Origin: Pseudomonas chlororaphis
GTDB taxonomy: Bacteria; Pseudomonadota; Gammaproteobacteria; Pseudomonadales; Pseudomonadaceae
Direction of reading: 5' to 3'
Assembly: GCA_001023535.1 (NCBI GenBank)
Contig: CP011020.1
Span: 3,671,734 to 3,735,733 of the forward strand
Length of the DNA: 64,000 nucleotides
Part shown: positions 31,834 through 40,314 of the stretch, one piece after another
Numbering within the stretch: the stretch's first letter is position 1
Layout: each line of letters begins with the position of its first letter
Notes under the pieces: generated by a model
What the model was told of the DNA's origin: nothing
Seen by the model: only the letters and a program-made list of their open reading frames with translations
The model's database searches: none
Made by a program: the position numbers and the translations under genes

Positions 31834-32703
31834 ATGGGCATGAATAAAATAATAAGGCTTATCGCACTGGCTGCGATTATCACAAGCGCTGCATGCAGCA
31901 AGCAGGATAACTTCAACACTTTGTCGCCAGGCGAGATGCTCAAGCCCATTTCCTTGCAAGCTCACAACAACCCTACGTGGGCAAGTTCTGACTCCCAGTA
32001 CGAGAAATCGCAGAACCCTGCCAAATGGTCGCCTTATTTCTGGGCATCGAATGCAGCGGCACTTCAGAGCATCGCCAATGACAAGCCTCGCCTTGAGGCG
32101 ACGGTCAGGGCTCTGATGGATGAGATGAAGGCAAACTCGATTGTTGATAGCGATGGTAACTACCGAGTCATCTACCGGTTCCCATACGTCTTCGACAAGT
32201 ACCCGATGTCGGCGCCTTGGTACTCGGCTTTCGGGAACGCGGCTATCGCTGTAGGCCTGATGCACATCAGGAACTCGACAGGGGACACATCGAACGATGG
32301 GTTGATTAATGAATACCTGGACACCATCGTCAAGAAGTATTCATACAAGACCCCTGAAGGAAACATATGGTTTGCTGAATACATCTCTGATGACCTCCCT
32401 GATGGCCATGTGAGCGTGATCAACGGTCACTTCTTCGTGGTAGCCGCCATGTATGAATGGAAGAGCATGAGTAAAACAAATCGGTACGACAGGCCAATAT
32501 CCCAAGGATTGGATACCATGCGCGACGAGTTGCCAAAGTTCATTCAGGACGGATACTTCTCATACGCTGATGGTTTCAAACACATGAAGGATTATGGTCA
32601 GCAGCGTGCAGTAAACTTCGCTGTTGCTTCCTGCAAACTCCGCGACGAAATATGCCCCATCGCTGTTCGGTATCAGAAGCTCTTCAATGAATGGTCGAAG
32701 TGA
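31834..32703 (+). CDS. D-glucuronyl C5-epimerase-like lipoprotein
   Basis: A 289-residue protein beginning with a positively charged hydrophobic signal and lipobox-type TSAAC, so Cys21 is likely lipidated; +2 Ser suggests the outer membrane. The body has no pseudomonad core family I recognise but carries the WYSAFGNAAIAVGLMH segment after RFPYVFDKYPMSAP, and a HVSVINGHFFVVAAMYEW segment, which together resemble the C-terminal domain of D-glucuronyl C5-epimerases. That would mean action on a uronic-acid polysaccharide in the periplasm; this is inference. ATG 31834 follows GGAG with 7 bases spacing. Base content is visibly lower in G+C than the neighbours (26 of 60 at 32341-32400). It lies between mnmC and the NAGGN genes, likely an accessory insertion. 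Confidence 0.6.
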   Translation: MGMNKIIRLIALAAIITSAACSKQDNFNTLSPGEMLKPISLQAHNNPTWASSDSQYEKSQNPAKWSPYFWASNAAALQSIANDKPRLEATVRALMDEMKANSIVDSDGNYRVIYRFPYVFDKYPMSAPWYSAFGNAAIAVGLMHIRNSTGDTSNDGLINEYLDTIVKKYSYKTPEGNIWFAEYISDDLPDGHVSVINGHFFVVAAMYEWKSMSKTNRYDRPISQGLDTMRDELPKFIQDGYFSYADGFKHMKDYGQQRAVNFAVASCKLRDEICPIAVRYQKLFNEWSK

Positions 32704-32981
32704 TGGTCCTGTCGTTGGCGGTTACCCCATAGCAGGCCCATCCGCCATTCCTGCACTGCCGGTCGCACCTGCGTCGGCGACCATCAGTGCAGGGGCAGTA
32801 CCATTAGCCCCGCCAGCTTCTGCATCGGCGTCATGCGAGAGCCCGTCGGAGCCGTCCCGTCCGTCGGCTTATAACGCATCGATCTAAAACTCACAGCAAT
32901 CCCACCGGTCAGTTTCAGAGTACCCGCCCTTTCGGCGGACGTTGCTTGACCCCTCCCCAACGGAAAAACCGGTAAGGACTT
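32704..32981. other. Spacer before the NAGGN operon
   Basis: No gene is supported. The plus frame 32624-32887 overlaps the end of the lipoprotein gene and then gives an Ala/Pro/Ser-rich string; the opposite strand gives a Gly/Ala/Asp-rich frame of about 49 codons without a clear start. These look like composition effects or a remnant. The 100 bases before 32982 should hold the operon promoter; GGTAAGGA precedes the asnB ATG. Confidence 0.5.
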
Positions 32982-34754
32982 ATGTGCGGATTAGCTGGAG
33001 AGTTACGTTTCGATCAACAACCTGCGGACCTTGCGGCCGTAGAGCGAATCACCCATCACCTGGCCCCGCGTGGCCCTGACGCATGGGGTTTCCATAGCCA
33101 GGGGCCGATTGCCCTAGGCCACCGTCGCCTGAAGATCATGGACCTGTCGGACGGCTCGGCGCAGCCGATGATCGACAATCAGTTGGGTCTGTCCCTGGCC
33201 TTCAACGGCGCGATCTACAACTTCCCGGAACTGCGCGCCGAGCTTGAAGCACTGGGCTACGCCTTCCATTCCGGCGGCGACACCGAAGTGCTGCTCAAGG
33301 GCTATCACGCCTGGGGCGAGGCCCTGCTGCCCAAGCTCAACGGCATGTTTGCCTTCGCCATCTGGGAACGGGACGCCAAGCGGCTGTTCATCGCCCGCGA
33401 CCGCCTCGGCGTCAAGCCGCTGTACCTGTCGCGCACTGGCCAGCGCTTGCGCTTTGCCTCGGCCCTGCCGGCCCTGCTCAAGGGCGGTGACATCAGCCCG
33501 ATGCTCGACCCGGTGGCCCTGAACCACTACCTGAATTTCCATGCGGTGGTCCCGGCGCCTCGCACCCTGTTGGCCGGCGTCGAAAAACTACCGCCAGCCA
33601 CCTGGATGCGGGTCGAAGCCGACGGCACCACCGAGCAGAAAACCTGGTGGACCCTGCCCTACGGCCCCCGCGCCGATGAACAGAACCTGAATCTGGAAGA
33701 CTGGATCGACCGCGTGCTCGACAGCACCCGCGAAGCCGTCGCCATTCGCCAACGCGCGGCCGTCGATGTGGGCGTGCTGTTGTCCGGCGGCGTCGACTCG
33801 AGCCTGTTGGTGGGGTTACTGCGCGAAGTCGGCGTGGAAGACTTGTCCACCTTTTCCATCGGTTTCCAGGATGCCGGCGGCGAGCGCGGCGACGAATTCC
33901 AGTATTCGGACCTGATCGCCAAGCACTATGGCACCCGCCACCATCAACTGCGCATCGACGAAAAAGAGATCATCGAACAACTGCCGGCGGCCTTCCGCGC
34001 CATGAGCGAACCGATGGTCAGCCACGACTGCATCGCCTTTTACCTGCTGTCGCGAGAAGTGGCCAAGCATTGCAAGGTGGTGCAAAGCGGCCAGGGTGCC
34101 GATGAGCTGTTCGCCGGTTATCACTGGTACCCGCAAGTGGACGGCGCCAGCGACCCTTACGCGGCCTACCGTGCCGCATTCTTCGACCGTAGCTACGAGG
34201 AATACGCCGACACCGTGCAGCCCAAGTGGCTGACGGCCAATGACGCCGCCGGTGACTTCGTCAAGGAACATTTCGCCCAACCCGGCGCCGACGCCGCGGT
34301 CGACAAGGCGCTGCGCCTGGACAGCACGGTGATGCTGGTGGACGACCCGGTCAAGCGCGTCGACAACATGACCATGGCCTGGGGCCTGGAAGCGCGCACG
34401 CCGTTCCTCGACTACCGGTTGGTGGAGCTTTCGGCCCGGGTGCCGGCGAAGTTCAAGCTGCCCGACGGCGGCAAGCAGGTGCTCAAGGAAGCCGCCCGGC
34501 GCGTGATCCCCAGCGAGGTAATCGACCGCAAGAAGGGCTATTTCCCCGTGCCTGGGCTCAAGCACCTGGAAGGCGACACGCTGGCCTGGGTGCGCGAACT
34601 GCTGCTGGATCCGAGCCAGGATCGCGGCCTATTCAACCCGGCCATGCTCGACCGCCTGCTCACCGACCCCAATGGCCAATTGACCCCGCTGCGCGGTTCG
34701 CGCCTGTGGCAACTGGCGGCGCTGAACCTGTGGCTCAGCGAGCAAGGAATCTGA
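32982..34754 (+). CDS. asnB: N-acetylglutaminylglutamine amidotransferase (NAGGN synthesis)
   Basis: A 590-residue AsnB-like protein. Cys2 (MCGLAGELRF) is the glutaminase nucleophile; the C-terminal synthetase domain has the PP-loop VLLSGGVDSSLLVGLL near residue 265. It is the first gene of the NAGGN locus known from P. aeruginosa PA3459 and Sinorhizobium, where it aminates N-acetylglutaminylglutamine to its amide, an osmoprotectant. ngg follows three bases after its stop. Osmotic induction would be expected, but no site was identified. Confidence 0.93.
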   Translation: MCGLAGELRFDQQPADLAAVERITHHLAPRGPDAWGFHSQGPIALGHRRLKIMDLSDGSAQPMIDNQLGLSLAFNGAIYNFPELRAELEALGYAFHSGGDTEVLLKGYHAWGEALLPKLNGMFAFAIWERDAKRLFIARDRLGVKPLYLSRTGQRLRFASALPALLKGGDISPMLDPVALNHYLNFHAVVPAPRTLLAGVEKLPPATWMRVEADGTTEQKTWWTLPYGPRADEQNLNLEDWIDRVLDSTREAVAIRQRAAVDVGVLLSGGVDSSLLVGLLREVGVEDLSTFSIGFQDAGGERGDEFQYSDLIAKHYGTRHHQLRIDEKEIIEQLPAAFRAMSEPMVSHDCIAFYLLSREVAKHCKVVQSGQGADELFAGYHWYPQVDGASDPYAAYRAAFFDRSYEEYADTVQPKWLTANDAAGDFVKEHFAQPGADAAVDKALRLDSTVMLVDDPVKRVDNMTMAWGLEARTPFLDYRLVELSARVPAKFKLPDGGKQVLKEAARRVIPSEVIDRKKGYFPVPGLKHLEGDTLAWVRELLLDPSQDRGLFNPAMLDRLLTDPNGQLTPLRGSRLWQLAALNLWLSEQGI

Positions 34755-34757
34755 TTG

Positions 34758-36503
34758 ATGAAACCCCACCCTACCGTTCACAACCAACGCCTCTTGCGGG
34801 GCCAGGCGCCTTCGTACGAACGTCTGCAGGCGCGCCTGGCCGAAGATGGCAGCGCAATGGGCGCCGACCCGATCGCCGTCCACTGCGGCTGGGGTCGGCT
34901 GTTGATCGGCCACACGTTCCCCGACCCGGCTTGCCTGGCCCAGGAACTGCTCAATGAGCAACCGGGCGAACGCGACATTGCCCTGTACGTCGCCGCGCCC
35001 CAGCAAGTCCTGGGGCTGGAACCGGCGCATCTGTTCCTCGACCCGTCCGACACCTTGCGCCTGTGGTTCAGCGATTATCGCCAGGCCACGCGGGTGTTCC
35101 GTGGGTTTCGCATCCGCCGGGCCCAAGGGGACGCCGACTGGCAAGCCATCAACCAGCTTTACCAGGCCCGCGGCATGTTGCCCATCGACCCGCAACGCTT
35201 GACCCCGCGTCACGAAGGCGGCCCGGTCTACTGGCTGGCCGAAGACGACGATACCGGCGCGGTGATCGGCAGCGTCATGGGCCTGAATCACCAGAAAGCC
35301 TTCAACGACCCGGAAAACGGCAGCAGCCTCTGGTGCCTTGCCGTGGACCCGCAATGCTCACGGCCAGGGGTTGGTGAAGTGCTGGTGCGCCATCTCATCG
35401 AGCATTTCATGAGCCGGGGCCTGAGCTACCTCGACCTGTCGGTGCTGCACGACAATCGCCTGGCGAAAAACCTCTACGCCAAGCTCGGTTTCCGCAACCT
35501 CTCGACCTTTGCCATCAAACGCAAGAACGGCATCAACCTGCCACTGTTCCTTGGCCCGGGTCCCGAGGCTCAGTTCAACCCTTATGCGCGGATCATTGTC
35601 GAGGAAGCCCACCGTCGCGGCATCGAGGTCCAGGTGGACGACGCCGAGGCAGGGTTGTTCACCCTGGTCCACGGCAGCCGCCGGGTGCGTTGCCGCGAAT
35701 CCCTGAGTGACCTGACCAGCGCCATCAGCATGACCCTGTGCCAGGACAAGAGCCTGACCCACAAGGTGCTGAAGAACGCCGGCCTGAACCTGCCGGCGCA
35801 ACAACTGGCGGGCAATGCCGACGACAACCTGGCGTTTCTCGACGAGCACGAACGGGTCGTGGTCAAGCCGCTGGACGGTGAACAAGGCCAGGGCGTGGCA
35901 GTGGACCTGCGCACCATTGAAGAAGTACAAGCCGCCATCGAAACGGCCCGGCAATTCGACAGCCGGGTGCTGCTGGAAAGCTTCCACGAGGGGTTGGACC
36001 TGCGGATCCTGGTGATCGGTTTCGAAGTGGTGGCGGCCGCCATCCGGAGGCCGGCGGAAGTGATCGGCGACGGCCGTCACACCATCGGCGCCCTGATCGA
36101 AGCCCAGAGTCGCCGACGCCAGGCCGCCACGGGTGGCGAAAGCAAGATCCCGATGGATGCCGAGACCGAGCGCACGCTCAAGGCGGCGGGGTTCGACTAC
36201 GACAGCGTCCTGCCGGCCGGAGAGCACCTGTTCGTGCGGCGCACGGCCAACCTTCATACCGGCGGGGTACTGGAAGACGTCACCGGCATCCTCCATCCGA
36301 CCCTGGCCGATGCGGCGGTACGCGCCGCCCGAGCGTTGGACATTCCCATGGTCGGCCTTGACCTGCTGGTGCCGGCGGCCGACCAGCCCGACTATGTGTT
36401 CATCGAAGCCAACGAACGCGCCGGCCTGGCCAACCACGAACCGCAACCCACTGCCGAACGCTTTGTGGACCTGCTGTTTCCCCATAGCCAGGCGGTGGCC
36501 TGA
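34758..36503 (+). CDS. ngg: N-acetylglutaminylglutamine synthetase
   Basis: A 581-residue protein combining a GNAT-type acyltransferase domain (about residues 105-250, with VDPQCSRPGVGEVLVRHLIEH) and a C-terminal ATP-grasp ligase domain (about 320-580, with VVKPLDGEQGQGVAVD and EANERAGLANHE). Together they form the N-acetylated Gln-Gln dipeptide. I take ATG 34758, three bases after the asnB stop and after AAGGAA; a TTG just before is less likely. Confidence 0.92.
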   Translation: MKPHPTVHNQRLLRGQAPSYERLQARLAEDGSAMGADPIAVHCGWGRLLIGHTFPDPACLAQELLNEQPGERDIALYVAAPQQVLGLEPAHLFLDPSDTLRLWFSDYRQATRVFRGFRIRRAQGDADWQAINQLYQARGMLPIDPQRLTPRHEGGPVYWLAEDDDTGAVIGSVMGLNHQKAFNDPENGSSLWCLAVDPQCSRPGVGEVLVRHLIEHFMSRGLSYLDLSVLHDNRLAKNLYAKLGFRNLSTFAIKRKNGINLPLFLGPGPEAQFNPYARIIVEEAHRRGIEVQVDDAEAGLFTLVHGSRRVRCRESLSDLTSAISMTLCQDKSLTHKVLKNAGLNLPAQQLAGNADDNLAFLDEHERVVVKPLDGEQGQGVAVDLRTIEEVQAAIETARQFDSRVLLESFHEGLDLRILVIGFEVVAAAIRRPAEVIGDGRHTIGALIEAQSRRRQAATGGESKIPMDAETERTLKAAGFDYDSVLPAGEHLFVRRTANLHTGGVLEDVTGILHPTLADAAVRAARALDIPMVGLDLLVPAADQPDYVFIEANERAGLANHEPQPTAERFVDLLFPHSQAVA

Positions 36504-36515
36504 GCACCGTTCACA

Positions 36516-36637
36516 GTGGCGAGGGGGCTTGCTCCCGCTGGGTCGCGGAGCGCCCCCCTTCGATGCGAATGTCCGGATTATTCAGGGCTGGAGCTGCGAC
36601 CGCTTTGCGTTCGAACGGGAGCAAGCTCCCTCGCCAC
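36516..36637. repeat. Inverted REP pair inside the NAGGN locus
   Basis: GTGGCGAGGGGGCTTGCTCC at 36516 and GGAGCAAGCTCCCTCGCCAC ending 36637, with a GGGTCGCGGAGCGCCCCCC inner part. It is in the 175-base gap between ngg and the M42 peptidase gene and could lower or stabilise the downstream part of the transcript. Confidence 0.85.
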
Positions 36638-36678
36638 AAGGCTCTTCTGCCTAACCTTATCGTCCGAGAGGAGTTTCC

Positions 36679-37869
36679 ATGATCAGCAAAATTCCCGAAC
36701 CGAATCTCGAATACCTGCAAAAAGTCTTGCTGGAAATGCTCGCCATTCCCAGCCCGACCGGCTTCACCGACACCATCGTGCGCTACGTCGCCGAACGGCT
36801 CGAAGAGTTGGGTATCCCCTTTGAAATGACCCGTCGCGGCACCATCCGCGCCACCCTCAAGGGCCGCAAGAACAGCCCCGACCGCGCGGTGTCCGCGCAC
36901 CTGGACACCATCGGCGCCTCGGTACGGGCCATCAAGGACAATGGACGCCTGACCTTGGCCCCGGTGGGCTGCTGGTCGAGCCGGTTTGCCGAGGGCAGCC
37001 GGGTCAGCCTGTTTACCGACACCGGCGTGATTCGCGGCAGCGTGCTGCCCTTGATGGCATCCGGGCATGCGTTCAACACCGCCGTGGATGAAATGCCCAT
37101 CAGCTGGGACCACATCGAACTGCGCCTGGACGCCTACTGCACCACCCGCGCCGATTGCGAAACCCTGGGCGTGAGCGTTGGCGACTACGTGGCCTTCGAC
37201 CCGTTGCCGGAGTTCACCGAAAGCGGTCACATCAGCGCCCGCCACCTGGATGACAAGGCCGGCGTCGCCGCGCTGCTGGCGGCACTCAAGGCCATTGTCG
37301 ACAGCGGTGAGGAACTGCTGATCGACTGCCACCCGCTGTTCACCATCACCGAGGAAACCGGCAGCGGTGCAGCCGCCGCGCTGCCCTGGGACGTCAGCGA
37401 ATTCGTCGGCATCGATATCGCGCCGGTCGCGCCCGGCCAGCAGTCGAGCGAACATGCGGTGAGCGTGGCCATGCAGGACTCCGGTGGCCCCTACGATTAC
37501 CACCTGTCGCGGCACCTGCTGAAACTGGCCAAGGAGAACGAGCTGCCGGCCCGCCGGGACCTGTTCCGCTATTATTTCAGCGACGCCCACTCGGCCATCA
37601 CCGCCGGCCACGACATTCGCACCGCCCTGCTGGCCTTCGGCTGCGACGCCACCCATGGCTACGAACGCACCCACATCGACAGCCTGGTCGCCCTCAGCCG
37701 CCTGCTCGGCGCCTACATCCTCAGCCCACCCGTGTTTGCCAGCGACGCGCAGCCGGCCCAAGGCTCGCTGGACCGCTTCAGTCACCAGATCGAACACGAT
37801 GCGCAGATGGAAAGCGATACCCGGGTGCCTTCGGTGGATAGCCTGCTGGGGCAACGGTCGGACAGCTGA
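36679..37869 (+). CDS. M42-family peptidase of the NAGGN system
   Basis: A 396-residue metallo-aminopeptidase-like protein. Metal ligands are in SAHLDTIGASV, HLDDKAGVAALL, ITEETGSGAA and YFSDAHSAI, in the M42 order. NAGGN clusters regularly have this third gene, presumably to break down or process the dipeptide osmolyte. It starts with GAGAGGAG before ATG 36679 and is separated from ngg by a REP pair. Confidence 0.88.
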   Translation: MISKIPEPNLEYLQKVLLEMLAIPSPTGFTDTIVRYVAERLEELGIPFEMTRRGTIRATLKGRKNSPDRAVSAHLDTIGASVRAIKDNGRLTLAPVGCWSSRFAEGSRVSLFTDTGVIRGSVLPLMASGHAFNTAVDEMPISWDHIELRLDAYCTTRADCETLGVSVGDYVAFDPLPEFTESGHISARHLDDKAGVAALLAALKAIVDSGEELLIDCHPLFTITEETGSGAAAALPWDVSEFVGIDIAPVAPGQQSSEHAVSVAMQDSGGPYDYHLSRHLLKLAKENELPARRDLFRYYFSDAHSAITAGHDIRTALLAFGCDATHGYERTHIDSLVALSRLLGAYILSPPVFASDAQPAQGSLDRFSHQIEHDAQMESDTRVPSVDSLLGQRSDS

Positions 37870-37906
37870 GGCGCCCGCCTTGAAGGGCGGCGTCAGCAAA
37901 ACCGAT

Positions 37907-37969
37907 TTCGCGAGCAAGCTCGCTCCCACAAAGGTTGCATGCCAATGTGAGAGCGAGCTTGCTCGCGAA
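37907..37969. repeat. Compact REP pair, TGTGGGAGCGAGC type
   Basis: TTCGCGAGCAAGCTCGCTCC and its inverted copy GAGCGAGCTTGCTCGCGAA face each other with about 18 bases between. It stands between the peptidase gene and yheU. Confidence 0.85.
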
Positions 37970-38056
37970 GCCGACAACGCACCCCGGCAGCCCCCCAGGC
38001 TAGCCGCAAACGCCCGTTGGCCGTAGCATCGCCTCATTGTCTAGCCGAGGTACCCC

Positions 38057-38284
38057 ATGCTGATTCCCCACGACCAACTCGAAGTCGACACACTCACCCG
38101 CCTGATCGAGGATTTCGTGACCCGCGACGGCACCGACAATGGCGACGACACGCCCCTCGAAACTCGCGTACTGCGCGTTCGGCAAGCGCTGACCAAGGGC
38201 CAGGCGATGATCGTGTTCGATCCCGAGAGCGAACAGTGCCAACTGATGCTTAAGCACGACGTGCCCAAGCACCTATTCGACTGA
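38057..38284 (+). CDS. yheU: YheU-family small protein
   Basis: A 75-residue protein of the YheU family (UPF0270): MLIPHDQLEVDTLTRLIEDFVTRDG and the DTPLETRVLRVRQAL segment are typical. Function unknown; no transmembrane segments. Its last 12 bases overlap the end of the convergent csrA-like gene. Confidence 0.88.
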   Translation: MLIPHDQLEVDTLTRLIEDFVTRDGTDNGDDTPLETRVLRVRQALTKGQAMIVFDPESEQCQLMLKHDVPKHLFD

Positions 38285-38473
38285 ACAGGCCTTGCGCTGG
38301 GCGTGGGCTTTTTTCTTCTGGATCTTTTCGTAGATTTCGGAGCGATGGACATCGATGTGTCGGGGCGCTTCGACGCCAAAACGCACGGTGCCGCCGGTGA
38401 CCGACAGCACGCGAACGGAAATGTCGTCACCGATGGAAATCAGTTCGCCCACAGCGCGGCTTAGTACGAGCAT
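38273..38473 (-). CDS. Divergent CsrA/RsmA-family RNA-binding protein
   Basis: A 66-residue CsrA-fold protein beginning MLVLSRAVGE, with VRFGVEAP and VHRSEIYEKI; the RNA-contacting Arg44 and Leu4 are kept. Residue 7 is Ala where canonical RsmA has Arg, and the tail is Lys-rich (KKKAHAQRK). Such proteins bind GGA loops in leader RNAs and control translation. P. fluorescens strains carry several paralogues (RsmA, RsmE, RsmI); this one is not the standard RsmA, which it would match closely. Start ATG 38473; the upstream extension to 38509 lacks homology. It overlaps yheU tail to tail. Confidence 0.82.
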   Translation of the reverse strand: MLVLSRAVGELISIGDDISVRVLSVTGGTVRFGVEAPRHIDVHRSEIYEKIQKKKAHAQRKACSVE

Positions 38474-38622
38474 GGTTCTTGTCCTTAAGAATGTCTGGAC
38501 CTCGACCATGCCCGGCCTGATTCAGCTTCTCAAGGCTCCCACGACAAATCAGTAAGGCCCTACAAGCAAAGCACTTCAGGCTGACGGAAACGTCCTGCAA
38601 AACCTGTATAGCGGCGTTTATT

Positions 38623-38955
38623 TCAGGTCGCCGAGAAGCGTGGCCCGAACAGGATCACGCTCGCCCCCAGCACGCACAGCGCCACGCCGATCCAGTCCGA
38701 ACCCAGCGGCCGCACCCGCTCCACCACGGCCAGCCAGCCAATCGAGGCGATGATGTAGATACCGCCGTAGGCGGCGTAGGCGCGACCGGCATAAGTGGCT
38801 TCGATGCGGGTCAGCAACAGGGCAAAGAGGGTCAGGCTGATCAGCGCCGGGGCGATCCACCAGGCGCTCTTGCCTTGGCGCAGCCACATCCAGAACGCGT
38901 AGCAACCGGCGATTTCAAACAGCGCGGCAAGAAAGAACCACAGGTAATTGAGCAT
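38623..38955 (-). CDS. YnfA-family membrane protein
   Basis: A 110-residue protein with four hydrophobic segments and the family motifs [38 protein letters not shown] and [16 protein letters not shown]. YnfA resembles small multidrug-resistance transporters, but its role is not settled. ATG 38955 is the first Met matching the family; the longer frame to 39000 adds 15 unmatched residues. The SDR gene ends 57 bases upstream. Confidence 0.92.
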   Translation of the reverse strand: MLNYLWFFLAALFEIAGCYAFWMWLRQGKSAWWIAPALISLTLFALLLTRIEATYAGRAYAAYGGIYIIASIGWLAVVERVRPLGSDWIGVALCVLGASVILFGPRFSAT

Positions 38956-39012
38956 GCAAATGTCCATCAGGAAGGCCGAATCGCGCCATCCTGAGGACAC
39001 CGGGCCGCCAGG

Positions 39013-39828
39013 TCAACTCGGGTTCTGTCGAGCCTTGGCGCGCATCTTGTCGGCCATGACGGTCATTTCGTCGTAGAGCTTCTGCGGGGCCTGCTGCTTG
39101 AGCGCCCACGCCGCCCGCCCCTGCTCGTGGGGCAGGATCATGAACTGGCCCTGGGCGACGTGCTGGTAGATGTAATCGGCGATGTCGGCGGCGCTGATGG
39201 GCGAGCTTTCCAGCAGTTTGCCAACCTGGGCCTTCATGGCCGGTGTCGGCCCACGGAAGGAGTCGAGCAGGTTGGTCTGGAAGAACGACGGGCACACCAC
39301 GTGCACGCCGATTTCCTGCTGGGCCAGTTCAACCAGCAGGCTTTCCGACAAGGCCACCACGCCGGCCTTGGCCACGTTGTAGTTGCTCATGGCCGGCCCT
39401 TGCATCAGCGCGGCCATGGAGGCGATGTTGATGATTTTGCCGCGGCTCTGCTCCAGCAACGGCAAGAACGCCTTGCACCCCTTGACCACGCCCATCAGAT
39501 TGATTGCGATCTGCCAGTCCCAGTCTTCCAGGGACAGTTCGCTGAAGAACCCGCCCGAGGCCACGCCCGCGTTATTGACGATGATGTCGATGCCGCCGAA
39601 CTTCTCTTCGCAGGCCTGGGCGAAGGCCGTCAATTGGCTGTAGTCGCGCACATCGCAACGTTGGATGAAACCGTCGCCGCCTGCCTCGCGCACCAACCTC
39701 AGGGTTTCCACCAGGCCGGGCTCACTGACATCCGACAAGGCCAGGCGCCAGCCTTCGCGGGCCCAGCGCAACGCGATTTCGCGGCCCAGGCCGGAGCCGG
39801 CCCCAGTGATCATCATGCGATTTTGCAT
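39013..39828 (-). CDS. SDR-family oxidoreductase
   Basis: A 271-residue short-chain dehydrogenase: cofactor TGAGSGLGREIA near the N-terminus, NNAG in IIVNNAGVASGG, catalytic SMAALMQGPAMSNYNVAKAG with Tyr-x3-Lys. Substrate unknown. Start ATG 39828 gives MQNRMMITGAGSG; the open frame extends 45 codons further without homology. Likely co-transcribed with ynfA. Confidence 0.88.
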   Translation of the reverse strand: MQNRMMITGAGSGLGREIALRWAREGWRLALSDVSEPGLVETLRLVREAGGDGFIQRCDVRDYSQLTAFAQACEEKFGGIDIIVNNAGVASGGFFSELSLEDWDWQIAINLMGVVKGCKAFLPLLEQSRGKIINIASMAALMQGPAMSNYNVAKAGVVALSESLLVELAQQEIGVHVVCPSFFQTNLLDSFRGPTPAMKAQVGKLLESSPISAADIADYIYQHVAQGQFMILPHEQGRAAWALKQQAPQKLYDEMTVMADKMRAKARQNPS

Positions 39829-40103
39829 AGCAGACAGCCTTGTTGTTCCGGGAGAGATAGGCCGAGTGTAGCGAAGGACCCGGCCGTCCCCACGCTCCAT
39901 CAGATTGCTGAATGGCGAGGGCAAACCATGGCGGGATGTGAAGGGACCCGTGGCGGCTTGCACACTGTGTAGCGGGTACTAAAAAACATTGAATTTTTTA
40001 CAGGACGTTACGGTCGGACCTATTAAGCCGCCCGGATTTAATGCATGCGCGCTGGCAGTCAAAAGTTGCATCAACCCAGAACTGACCAATAAGGAAATCT
40101 ACA

Positions 40104-40256
40104 ATGGGCACAATTCTTATCATTATCCTGATCCTCCTGCTGATCGGTGGTCTGCCGGTCTTCCCGCACTCCAGAAGCTGGGGTTACGGCCCGTCCGGTA
40201 TTATCGGTGTGGTGTTGGTGGTGCTGTTGGTCCTGCTACTACTGGGCAAGATATGA
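40104..40256 (+). CDS. DUF3309 small membrane protein
   Basis: A 50-residue protein too short for routine ORF lists: MGTILIIILILLLIGGLPVF, then PHSRSWGYGPSG, then a second hydrophobic segment VVLVVLLVLLLL. Two membrane spans with a WGYGPSG link are the DUF3309 pattern, a family of unknown function. AAGGAAATCTACA precedes ATG 40104. A strong bidirectional terminator follows its stop. Confidence 0.88.
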   Translation: MGTILIIILILLLIGGLPVFPHSRSWGYGPSGIIGVVLVVLLVLLLLGKI

Positions 40257-40268
40257 ACCACTAAGAAC

Positions 40269-40300
40269 AAAAAAAAGAGGCCCTCACGGGCCTCTTTTTT
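40269..40300. terminator. Bidirectional terminator
   Basis: A 7-bp GAGGCCC/GGGCCTC stem with a 4-base loop, flanked by A8 on the left and T6 on the right, so it ends both the DUF3309 gene (plus) and the LtaS-like gene (minus). Confidence 0.88.
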
Positions 40301-40314
40301 ATGCTCGCCGATAA

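Noticed and set aside
31834..32703. A new toxin or phage gene
   Set aside because: The lipobox and glucuronyl-epimerase-like segments give a better explanation, and no phage or toxin partner genes are adjacent.
32624..32887. Plus-strand 87-codon frame at the end of the lipoprotein gene
   Set aside because: Starts inside the lipoprotein gene in another frame and is low complexity; no ribosome site.
32982..37869. Non-ribosomal or novel peptide biosynthesis cluster (amidotransferase, GNAT/ATP-grasp, peptidase)
   Set aside because: The three-gene order is the known NAGGN osmoprotectant locus, so it is not new.
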